Of a stretch of DNA of 5,471 bases, positions 1 through 5,235 are shown in pieces. The notes under the pieces were generated by a model. That model saw only the letters and a list, made by a program, of their open reading frames with translations. It was not told where the DNA came from and did no database searches. Each line of letters begins with the position of its first letter. The stretch's first letter is position 1. The stretch lies in the NCBI GenBank assembly GCA_937900215.1, contig CALCFH010000496.1, positions 1 to 5,471 on the forward strand, written 5' to 3'. The position numbers and the translations under genes are program-made. This DNA comes from an uncultured Cryomorphaceae bacterium (lineage in GTDB: Bacteria > Bacteroidota > Bacteroidia > Flavobacteriales > Schleiferiaceae).

Positions 1-411
1 CCAGAAGAATTTGAAACCTCTATTGAAATCTTTACCCGCGTGTTAAATAGATATCTGGTGCCCGAAGATGAAATAGAATCATTTACCGATTCTTTTCGAG
101 CTCAGAACTATGAGATGTTGAGGCCCATGACCTCAAGAAAAGCGCAATTGAATACCACACTCAATGTACCTGAATTGCGAATAAGTTGCTTGCGTGTTAC
201 CAAAGATGTACCTGAGCTCACGGGAAAAACCTTGCTAGAGTCTAAGGTTCGGCAATTATTTGATATTAATATCATGGCCATTCAGCGCAATCATGAACTC
301 ATTAGTCATATGACCGCAGATACATTAATTGAACGAGATGATTTACTTTATCTGATAGGAAAACCAACGTCTATTAGTAGGTTCGATAAACATCTAAAGG
401 CCACGCACTAA
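1..411 (+). CDS. CPA2-family cation:proton antiporter (KefB/KefC type), C-terminal fragment with TrkA-C domain
   Basis: This is the last 136 residues of a gene that begins before the window. The frame is open from base 1 (PEEFETSIEIFTRVLN...) to the TAA at 409-411. The GTG at 40 is internal, because the upstream in-frame residues continue the family's sequence. Full-length relatives are inner-membrane K+/Na+:H+ antiporters with a transmembrane exchanger domain, then a TrkA-N (RCK-N) nucleotide-binding domain, then TrkA-C. Only the linker after TrkA-N (the FETSIEIFTRVL and PEDEIESF segments) and the TrkA-C domain are visible. TrkA-C covers roughly fragment residues 54-130 (LNVPELRISCLRV ... 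GKTLLESKVRQLFDINIMAIQR ... DDLLYLIGKPTSI), the usual ligand-binding regulatory fold. The gene ends tail-to-tail with a minus-strand glycosyltransferase, with the two stop codons overlapping. Family assignment is fairly secure; the transported ion cannot be told from this part. Confidence 0.85.
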   Translation, partial: PEEFETSIEIFTRVLNRYLVPEDEIESFTDSFRAQNYEMLRPMTSRKAQLNTTLNVPELRISCLRVTKDVPELTGKTLLESKVRQLFDINIMAIQRNHELISHMTADTLIERDDLLYLIGKPTSISRFDKHLKATH

Positions 412-1367
412 ACTTTGATCTTCTTGTAGTTTTTAAAGTCGAAGAGGGAGTCTCCTCCAAGCAATGCATTTTCTAAGAACGAAATAATTCGGTATTTCAA
501 TCGCTCGTGCTTGTGAATTTCTCTATCGGTTCGCCTCAAGCCAGAAAACTGAAGTTGATCTTTCCAATGGAAGTCGTTTATCCAATTAAGCATTGCTTTC
601 GGATGGCTTCCTTTAAATTTTGGAATATGCTGTAGCGGGCCATAATCGTAGGCATCGGGTAAGTTTTTCAGCAGCGCTTTTCCCTTTTCAGCTCCATGGT
701 ATGTAGCAAAAGTTTTCTTCTTCTTACCACTCATTATTTCAGGCGGACGGGTAAAACCATAGTGATAAACCTGCGCATTTAGCTGAACAACCTGCAATTT
801 TCGGGTTCCTTCGCTGCGCTGATATTCCTTATAATTATTCTCTTCAAAGGATTCATAAAGGCGAAAGCTCTGAGCGTCTTTCCAGCTATGGATGGAGGGG
901 AGATTGCGGATGATTCGAATCTCTTTTTTATACCAAACATGCGAGTTGTGAACGTGCTCGTAATCTCCCCAGAAATGTAAAAAATGAAACAAGAAGCCTT
1001 CCACCTTTGCATTGTGGAGATGGGTTTTCATGGCCTCTTTAATTTCAGCATGGTCTTTTTCGTGCAAAGCCTCATCACACTGTAAATAAACCAGCCAATC
1101 TCCAGTACAATGTTGTTTTGCAATGTCTGTTTGATGGGCGTACTCTGTGTTCTTCGGGTATTTTTCAGAATTCCATTGAGTGCGAACCAGCTTTATTTTG
1201 TCAGAGCCAATACTTTTTATGAGTTCTTCGGTTCGGTCGTCTTCATCGTTATTGCCAAGGGCAATAACGTATTCATCTACCAATGCAAGCGCAGAGAGAA
1301 TACTTTCTTTTACAGGGATGTAGAGTTTATCGGCATTCCGAACAAAGGTAAAAGCACTTATTTTCAT
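408..1367 (-). CDS. GT2-family glycosyltransferase (GT-A fold), 319 aa
   Basis: Predicted cytoplasmic glycosyltransferase transferring a sugar from an activated donor to a glycan or lipid acceptor; donor and acceptor are unknown. Residues 1-110 form the GT-A nucleotide-sugar domain: MKISAFTFVRNADKLYIPVKESI at the start, the acidic GNNDEDDRTEELI segment at 38-50, and WLVYLQCDEALHE at 91-103. There QCDE stands where most GT2 enzymes have a DxD metal-binding motif. The second half, with YHYGFTRPPEIM at 201-212 and a Lys-rich GKKKKTF stretch, is what I recall from a GT2 subgroup common in Bacteroidota. No signal peptide or transmembrane helix is visible. The ATG at 1367 begins directly with the conserved first strand and has an AAGGA-like site about eight bases upstream, unusual for this window. 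It lies 21 bases behind the preceding GT2 gene and is probably co-transcribed. Its TAG overlaps the antiporter's TAA. Confidence 0.85.
   Translation of the reverse strand: MKISAFTFVRNADKLYIPVKESILSALALVDEYVIALGNNDEDDRTEELIKSIGSDKIKLVRTQWNSEKYPKNTEYAHQTDIAKQHCTGDWLVYLQCDEALHEKDHAEIKEAMKTHLHNAKVEGFLFHFLHFWGDYEHVHNSHVWYKKEIRIIRNLPSIHSWKDAQSFRLYESFEENNYKEYQRSEGTRKLQVVQLNAQVYHYGFTRPPEIMSGKKKKTFATYHGAEKGKALLKNLPDAYDYGPLQHIPKFKGSHPKAMLNWINDFHWKDQLQFSGLRRTDREIHKHERLKYRIISFLENALLGGDSLFDFKNYKKIKV
1247..1269. repeat. Perfect 10-base inverted repeat inside the second glycosyltransferase gene
   Basis: CGTTATTGCC (1247-1256) and GGCAATAACG (1260-1269) are exact reverse complements with a 3-base loop, over codons about 33-41 of the 319-residue glycosyltransferase (VIALGNN). 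On the mRNA this is a stable hairpin some 100 bases after the start codon. No T run follows on either strand, so it is not a standard terminator. Confidence 0.6.
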
Positions 1368-1374
1368 TTTATTA

Positions 1375-1379
1375 TCCTT
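1375..1379 (-). promoter_or_regulatory. Shine-Dalgarno-like AAGGA before the second glycosyltransferase
   Basis: On the minus strand the bases AAAGGATAATAAA precede the ATG at 1367, putting AAGGA about seven bases before the start. This supports the chosen start and independent ribosome loading in the 21-base gap between the two glycosyltransferase genes. Most other starts here lack such a site. Confidence 0.4.
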
Positions 1380-1388
1380 TGGTTCAGC

Positions 1389-2159
1389 CTATTTTTTTCT
1401 CGGAAGCGCTTCTCCTTCATTAATGCGCCAAATCTTAACGGCTCTAAAAAAAACATACCAAGAGGCCTGAGCGCAGAGAATAAATCCAACCTTTCCATCT
1501 AAAAAACCCAATCGAAGAATATAATCTCTAAAGAAGGTAAAAAAGGGCTTGAAAACCAGTTGAAAGAAACCCACTTTTTTTATTCTGTTCGAACGATCGT
1601 AGGCACCCCAAGTGGTGTACCAATCGCTTTTATCTAGCAAATGCCGAAGGCCTTTGTATGTCAGATGATCTAATTTATTCTTCAGAACTCCAACGTCACC
1701 ATTAGTAATTACCTCTGCATGAACGTGTTTCTCTTCGTATTTGCAAAAATCTCTATGGAAAAAGCGAATGACTTTATCACCCTGCCACCCACTAAATCGG
1801 ATGCGCTTATCCATAAAAATATTCGAACGGTAAATCCAATAGGATTTACAAGACGGAGGGTCTTGGAGCATTTCAATGATTTCTTTTTGGAGAGAAGGAG
1901 TAACTCTTTCATCGGCATCTACCAAGATAATCCACTCAAATTGAGCCTGAGGAATAGCCCAATTTTTTTGGGAAGCCGAATTGTCATAAGCTCTTTGAAC
2001 AACTGTAGCTCCCAGCGCACCTGCCTTTTCAGCTGTGCCATCTTTTGAAAAGCTATCTACAACTAGAATTTCCTGAGCGAAAGAAACGCTCTGAATAACG
2101 GCTTCAATGTGCTCAATTTCATTGTAGGTGGGAATGAGGGCCGTAATGGGATATTTCAT
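1389..2159 (-). CDS. GT2-family glycosyltransferase, WaaE/KdtX-like, 256 aa
   Basis: Predicted GT2 enzyme resembling the WaaE/KdtX group, whose characterised members add glucose to the lipopolysaccharide inner core. Motifs in order: ALIPTYNE at 7-14 (start of the nucleotide-binding fold), VDSFSKDGT at 34-42 (the family's D-S-x-S-x-D-G-T signature), SQKNWA at 63-68, ILVDADERVTP at 78-88 (the DxD metal/nucleotide site), and HVHAEV at 145-150 near the expected catalytic-base region. The C-terminal part (about 197-242, FFQLVFKPFFTFFRDYIL...GFLDGKVGF) is aromatic and basic, typical of the membrane-associating helices in this group. Length is normal. The ATG at 2159 starts right at the first beta strand. 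It is the first gene of a two-gene minus-strand unit with the next glycosyltransferase. WaaE-like assignment is by motif pattern; the actual sugar and acceptor are unknown. Confidence 0.88.
   Translation of the reverse strand: MKYPITALIPTYNEIEHIEAVIQSVSFAQEILVVDSFSKDGTAEKAGALGATVVQRAYDNSASQKNWAIPQAQFEWIILVDADERVTPSLQKEIIEMLQDPPSCKSYWIYRSNIFMDKRIRFSGWQGDKVIRFFHRDFCKYEEKHVHAEVITNGDVGVLKNKLDHLTYKGLRHLLDKSDWYTTWGAYDRSNRIKKVGFFQLVFKPFFTFFRDYILRLGFLDGKVGFILCAQASWYVFFRAVKIWRINEGEALPRKK
1830..1849. repeat. Perfect 8-base inverted repeat inside the WaaE-like gene
   Basis: GTAAATCC (1830-1837) and GGATTTAC (1842-1849) are exact reverse complements with a 4-base loop, over codons about 104-110 (KSYWIYR) of the WaaE-like gene. 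It may be only a coding coincidence. No T run follows it. Confidence 0.5.
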
Positions 2160-2212
2160 GCGCTATAATCTCTTTCAGAGGAAGAAGGGTTCTTTTAGAT
2201 AAGCCTACAATT

Positions 2213-2252
2213 AAAAACTCCACCTAACGGAATAGTATTCTATTAGGTGGAG
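2213..2252 (-). terminator. Intrinsic terminator behind the universal stress protein gene
   Basis: A perfect 10-base inverted repeat (CTCCACCTAA at 2218-2227, TTAGGTGGAG at 2243-2252) encloses 15 bases that can themselves pair (GAAT/ATTC around AGT). Read on the minus strand the stem is followed by TTTTTAATTG (T run at 2217-2213), a rho-independent terminator shape. It lies 24 bases after the stress protein's stop codon. There is no T run on the plus-strand side, so it acts in the minus direction. Confidence 0.85.
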
Positions 2253-2260
2253 CGAAGGTA

Positions 2261-2277
2261 AAACAAAGGCTTTGTTT
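2261..2277. repeat. Short inverted repeat over the stress-protein stop codon
   Basis: AAACAAA (2261-2267) and TTTGTTT (2271-2277) form a perfect 7-base inverted repeat with a 3-base loop. The right arm overlaps the TAA stop (2278-2276) of the stress-protein gene. It is A/T rich and weak alone. It sits just ahead of the main terminator, so it may help protect the mRNA 3' end or be a secondary terminator. Confidence 0.4.
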
Positions 2278-3085
2278 AGCCTTCGTGCAGTGTTAAAAAG
2301 GGCAAACGGCTGTGATAAGCTATTTGACTTGTCATACTCTTGTGGAACATACCTTGTAAAAAACCATATCTCCGAGCCAAGAGTGCCAGAAGATCTGCAT
2401 TCTGTTCTTGGGCAAACTTCAAAATGGTTTTTTCTACACCGCCCAGGTCTTCTAATACATGAAAAGAAAGTTCAATTCCGTCTAAGTATTTCTCATAATG
2501 GTAGCGGTTTATCACATGTAGCTCCTTGTCGTCTTTGTCTTGAACGTGCACAACAGCGATGGTAGAGCCGAAGGTCTTGGCAATCGATTTTAATTGGCTC
2601 AGGGCTGCTTGTTCTCCATTGTTGTTTAAATCACAAGCATAGACTATGGTTTTCCAGTCGTCTATGGTTCCGTTTGCAGGTATGGCCAGCACGGGGCAAT
2701 CTACTGCATGAAGAATGGATGCTGCATTGCTTCCAATTAGAATTTCTTCAATTCCACTAGCACCTTTGGTTCCTAAGACCACAAGATCTGCATTCTCTTT
2801 TTTGGCAAGTTCTTTAACCGCACGAATGGGATTTCCCAAACGAGATTCTACTCTAAATGCCAGTCCACTTGCTTCTAATCTTGCATAAATATCTTTCATG
2901 CCCGTTTCTGAATTCTCCTTCATGATTTCAAGGAGGGAAGTGGTCATTACATTTTGGCTGTATGGAATATCATAGGCGTTGAACGCGACTATACTACTAC
3001 CTGCCTTTTTTGCAATTTCTATAGCTACTTCTAAGGCGCGCATTGCGTTGTCTGAAAAATCAGTGGGTACAAGTATGGTTTTCAT
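2276..3085 (-). CDS. Universal stress protein with two UspA domains, 269 aa
   Basis: Soluble cytoplasmic stress protein with two fused UspA domains, about residues 1-137 and 144-267. Domain 1 opens with MKTILVPTDFSDNAMRAL. It carries the full ATP-binding signature G-2x-G-9x-G-S as G105-TK-G108-...-G118-S119, so it should bind nucleotide. Domain 2 (WKTIVYACDLN...) has the same fold pattern but a degenerate signature (ARRYGFLQGMFHKSMTSQI, about 237-255), without the G-2x-G and with HKS replacing GS/T. It is probably a structural or non-ATP-binding half. This double-domain form of about 270-280 residues is common in Bacteroidota. Such proteins are typically linked to stress, growth arrest or energy limitation, and the exact role is not known. 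The start at 3085 matches the family N terminus exactly. The gene has its own terminator and sits downstream of a terminated icd, so it is probably transcribed alone. Confidence 0.92.
   Translation of the reverse strand: MKTILVPTDFSDNAMRALEVAIEIAKKAGSSIVAFNAYDIPYSQNVMTTSLLEIMKENSETGMKDIYARLEASGLAFRVESRLGNPIRAVKELAKKENADLVVLGTKGASGIEEILIGSNAASILHAVDCPVLAIPANGTIDDWKTIVYACDLNNNGEQAALSQLKSIAKTFGSTIAVVHVQDKDDKELHVINRYHYEKYLDGIELSFHVLEDLGGVEKTILKFAQEQNADLLALLARRYGFLQGMFHKSMTSQIAYHSRLPFLTLHEG
2390..2796. repeat. 14-base direct repeat in the two Usp domains
   Basis: AAGATCTGCATTCT occurs at 2390-2403 and again at 2783-2796, exactly 393 bases (131 codons) apart and in the same codon phase. It encodes the ENADL and QNADL segments at equivalent places of the two Usp domains (residues 97-101 and 228-232). 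It marks the internal duplication. Confidence 0.6.
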
Positions 3086-3105
3086 ATGGAGGGTTTATAT
3101 AAAAT

Positions 3106-3113
3106 CAAAGTTA
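3106..3113 (-). promoter_or_regulatory. Candidate -7 promoter element TAACTTTG for the stress protein
   Basis: On the minus strand TAACTTTG fits the Bacteroidota -7 consensus TAnnTTTG, 20 bases before the ATG at 3085. This would give a short leader of roughly 14-16 bases. No good TTG -33 element is seen at the expected distance, so support is partial. It lies between the icd terminator and the stress protein, where a new promoter is needed. Confidence 0.4.
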
Positions 3114-3155
3114 TTGTTATCTAGAGAGTGAGATACTGATTGAAGTCAGCATTTG

Positions 3156-3185
3156 AAAAAAAAGTCTGGCAAAATACCAGACTTT
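3156..3185 (-). terminator. Strong intrinsic terminator behind icd
   Basis: A perfect 9-base inverted repeat (AAAGTCTGG at 3161-3169, CCAGACTTT at 3177-3185) has a 7-base loop. On the minus strand it runs into an unbroken run of eight T (3163-3156), overlapping the last stem bases. This is a textbook rho-independent terminator 21 bases after the icd stop codon. Read on the plus strand it has only TTTG, so it is directional. Confidence 0.92.
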
Positions 3186-3206
3186 GTTTATCGAAAAACG
3201 ACAGTT

Positions 3207-4661
3207 TTATTGTCCTTGGCCCATGGAGAATTTCTTCTCGCCATTGAAGGTGCACAGGTTTTCTGTTTTTATAATGTCAAATCCGGCTTTTGAAACCTGG
3301 GTGCTGAGAGATAAAACATCCGCATAACTTCCAGCCTCTGACATAGACTCAGATGTAAAACGACATCTCCAATGGTCTGTGCAGAAGGTTTCAGGATGTC
3401 CGTTTGGATACACTTTCAATCCGCGATTGGTAATCATTTGCAATTTAAAGGAAGAAGAGGTGAAGGCTTCCAACTGTTTGCCAAGCACATTCGGATCGCG
3501 TTTGTCACCCGTCCACTGAAGAAAAATATCTACGCCTACTATTTCCTTTTTAGCAGGAACGGTTGGCGAGGCCAAACCTTGAATTCGTGCATTGTCGCCT
3601 TTTTTGTAAACGACTGTTTTCAATTTCGTAGGGTTTTGTCCAATGCGTGCAATTACGGCATCGGCAAAGGCAGAGGTTCCAACCTTTTCAGAGCTGGTTC
3701 CTTCTTTAAATAAATCATAGGTGTGCACTCCATCTTCCATAGTACGCAACCAAGCATTGTGTACTTTTTCAGCTACAACAGACTGACCAATGTAAACCAG
3801 CATCTGAATGGCTCCCAATAGTAATCCGCTCGGATTGGCCACATCCTGTCCGGCACGACGAGGTGCAGAACCATGAATGGCCTCAAACATAGCGTAGTCT
3901 TGTCCAATATTGGCACTTCCACCTAAACCTACAGAACCTGTAATCTGAGCAGCCACGTCGGATAGAATGTCTCCATACAAGTTGGGCATCACAATAACGT
4001 CGAAGTTCTCAGGGGTATCGGCTAGTTTGGCCGCTCCTATATCTACAATCCAGTGTTCGCTTTCTAGATCTGGGTATTCGGCTGCTACTTCGTCGAAAAT
4101 CTTATGGAACAAACCGTCGGTAAGCTTCATGATATTATCCTTGGTAAAGCAGGTCACCTTTTTTCGTCCGTAAGCTCTAGCATATTCAAAGGCAAAACGA
4201 ACAATTTTCTCAGAACCTGGAGAAGAAATCAACTTTAAACACTGAGTTACCTCGTCGGTCTGCTGATGCTCTATGCCCGCATACAAATCTTCTTCGTTCT
4301 CACGTACAATTACCAAATCCATAATAGGATGCTTGGTAGCTACATACGGACTGTATGAAATACACGGACGCACGTTTGCGTACAATCCTAGGGTCTTGCG
4401 AGTAGTAACGTTTAAGCTTTTATATCCTCCACCTTGTGGAGTAGTAATAGGTGCCTTTAAGAAAACCTTGGTGCGACGGAGAGAATCCCAAGCTTCAGGC
4501 GCCATACCTGCGGTGTTGCCCGCTAAGTATACTTTCTCACCTATATCAATTGTTTCAATGTCTAATTGAGCGCCTGCTGCCAATATAATTTTTAATGTTG
4601 CCTCCATGATTTCGGGCCCAATGCCGTCTCCATGTGCCACTGTAATGGGTGTCTTTGCCAT
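3207..4661 (-). CDS. icd: NADP-type isocitrate dehydrogenase, long Thermus/Rickettsia-like form, 484 aa
   Basis: TCA-cycle enzyme that oxidatively decarboxylates isocitrate to 2-oxoglutarate. The isocitrate/isopropylmalate dehydrogenase fold starts at ITVAHGDGIGPEIM (6-19). By comparison with E. coli Icd, substrate residues are S82, N84, R88, R98, R120, Y127 (in RENEEDLYAGIE) and K174. Metal aspartates are D207, D231 and D235 (NLYGDILSD). The adenine/cofactor loop is HGSAPRRAGQDVANP (263-277). At the positions that are Lys-Tyr in NADP enzymes and Asp-Ile in NAD enzymes of this fold, this protein has R268-R269, which favours NADP but is inference. Residues from about 365 form the extra C-terminal domain (EIVGVDIFLQWTG ... 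ITNRGLKVYPNG ... DHWRCRF) found in the Thermus thermophilus and Rickettsia-type enzymes, explaining the 484-residue length against about 416 in E. coli. The ATG at 4661 is directly preceded by an in-frame TAA, fixing the start. It is monocistronic with a strong terminator. Confidence 0.95.
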   Translation of the reverse strand: MAKTPITVAHGDGIGPEIMEATLKIILAAGAQLDIETIDIGEKVYLAGNTAGMAPEAWDSLRRTKVFLKAPITTPQGGGYKSLNVTTRKTLGLYANVRPCISYSPYVATKHPIMDLVIVRENEEDLYAGIEHQQTDEVTQCLKLISSPGSEKIVRFAFEYARAYGRKKVTCFTKDNIMKLTDGLFHKIFDEVAAEYPDLESEHWIVDIGAAKLADTPENFDVIVMPNLYGDILSDVAAQITGSVGLGGSANIGQDYAMFEAIHGSAPRRAGQDVANPSGLLLGAIQMLVYIGQSVVAEKVHNAWLRTMEDGVHTYDLFKEGTSSEKVGTSAFADAVIARIGQNPTKLKTVVYKKGDNARIQGLASPTVPAKKEIVGVDIFLQWTGDKRDPNVLGKQLEAFTSSSFKLQMITNRGLKVYPNGHPETFCTDHWRCRFTSESMSEAGSYADVLSLSTQVSKAGFDIIKTENLCTFNGEKKFSMGQGQ

Positions 4662-4687
4662 TTATGTACGATTAGATTTTAGAAAAG

Positions 4688-4716
4688 CGAAGATAAGGAT
4701 TCGCCTTTTGCCCCAA
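4688..4716 (-). promoter_or_regulatory. Candidate icd promoter (TTG, 18-base spacer, TATCTTCG)
   Basis: On the minus strand TTG (4716-4714), 18 bases, then TATCTTCG (4695-4688) matches the Bacteroidota TTG / TAnnTTTG pattern with one mismatch in the -7 box. It would place transcription start near 4683, about 20 bases before the icd ATG. It overlaps an imperfect inverted repeat that may be an operator. Weak-to-moderate support. Confidence 0.3.
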
Positions 4717-4732
4717 TAACAAATTCTTATCA
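4691..4732. repeat. Imperfect inverted repeat in the icd/rrf2 divergent spacer
   Basis: AGATAAGGAT (4691-4700) and ATTCTTATCA (4723-4732) are inverted copies matching at 8 of 10 positions, with a perfect GATAAG/CTTATC core and 22 bases between the arms. One arm overlaps the candidate icd -7 element. It could be a regulator binding site, perhaps for the adjacent Rrf2 protein, but a short A/T-rich repeat can occur by chance. Confidence 0.25.
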
Positions 4733-4749
4733 AGCTCTTATGGCTGATG

Positions 4750-4757
4750 TACCTTTG
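4750..4757 (+). promoter_or_regulatory. TACCTTTG, perfect -7 element four bases before the rrf2 ATG
   Basis: TACCTTTG fits TAnnTTTG exactly. Its last base is four bases before the ATG at 4762, so transcription would start at or next to the start codon and give a leaderless mRNA. There is no ribosome binding site upstream of the ATG, which agrees. No clear TTG -33 element is seen at the usual spacing (4727-4732 reads TTATCA), which weakens the case. Confidence 0.35.
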
Positions 4758-4761
4758 AGCC

Positions 4762-5199
4762 ATGCTCTCTAAAAAAGCGAAATACGGCATTAACGCACTT
4801 CTGCTTCTGGCTAAGAAGACAGAGGCAGAACCCATTACCATACACCGTATCTCTGATGAAGCTTCTGTACCGCAGAAATTTTTGGAAGTCATTCTTCTAG
4901 ACCTGCGCAAGGCAGGTATTTTAGGAAGTAAAAAAGGACCAGGTGGCGGTTATTATATGATTAAGTCGGCAGACGAGATTAATTTGGCAGACGTAATGCG
5001 TTTATTCGACGGTCCCATTGCCCTACTGCCTTGTGTTACCCATAAATACTACGAGCGTTGCGATGAGTGCCACGATGAAGAAACCTGTGGCTTGCGCGAT
5101 GTTTTTCTTGAACTGAGAAATGAAACGGTTGAGCTGTTGAAGCGCAGTACCCTCAGCGATATCATTCGTAGGGAGAATAAACTAAATCCATCTGAGTAA
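4762..5199 (+). CDS. Rrf2-family transcriptional regulator with four-cysteine cluster, 145 aa
   Basis: DNA-binding regulator of the Rrf2 family (IscR, NsrR, CymR relatives). The winged helix-turn-helix covers about residues 1-75: MLSKKAKYGINALLLLAKK starts helix 1, ITIHRISDEASVPQKFLEVILLDLRKAG (25-52) gives the recognition region, and SKKGPGGGYYMIKSADEI (56-73) the wing with the family's K-GPGGGY signature. The dimerisation helix follows (ADVMRLFDGPIALLPC). After it come C91, C100, C103 and C109 (spacing 8, 2 and 5), where relatives bind an Fe-S cluster or use thiols as sensor. Iron-sulphur, redox or sulphur-status sensing is therefore plausible but not proven. The exact IscR spacing (C92, C98, C104) is not reproduced. 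The ATG at 4762 is the family's usual start. The gene diverges from icd across 100 bases and precedes a helicase gene by 36 bases in the same direction. Confidence 0.93.
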   Translation: MLSKKAKYGINALLLLAKKTEAEPITIHRISDEASVPQKFLEVILLDLRKAGILGSKKGPGGGYYMIKSADEINLADVMRLFDGPIALLPCVTHKYYERCDECHDEETCGLRDVFLELRNETVELLKRSTLSDIIRRENKLNPSE

Positions 5200-5235
5200 A
5201 CATTTTTTAAGCTCTGGGCTTAGTTCAAGATTCCT

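Noticed and set aside
40..42. GTG at 40 as the start of a small stand-alone regulatory protein
   Set aside because: The frame is open to base 1 and the upstream residues (PEEFETSIEIFTR) continue the antiporter family sequence, so this is the tail of a larger gene.
1110..1502. Plus-strand open frame of 130 codons across the two glycosyltransferase genes
   Set aside because: It lies antisense to two well-supported genes, crosses their junction, and its translation shows no recognisable domain; it is a shadow frame.
2272..2565. Plus-strand open frame of 97 codons opposite the stress protein
   Set aside because: It is antisense to the second Usp domain and its composition looks like a complement-strand artefact.
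3372..3713. Plus-strand open frame of 113 codons inside icd
   Set aside because: It is antisense to the conserved C-terminal part of icd, with no ribosome site or recognisable motif.
4662..4910. Minus-strand open frame of 82 codons ending directly before the icd ATG
   Set aside because: It is antisense to the conserved 5' half of the Rrf2 gene and its product looks like no known protein. Its TAA does usefully show that icd cannot start further upstream.
5208..5222. Inverted repeat TAAGC/GCTTA between the Rrf2 and helicase genes as a terminator
   Set aside because: The stem is only five base pairs and no T run follows it on either strand.
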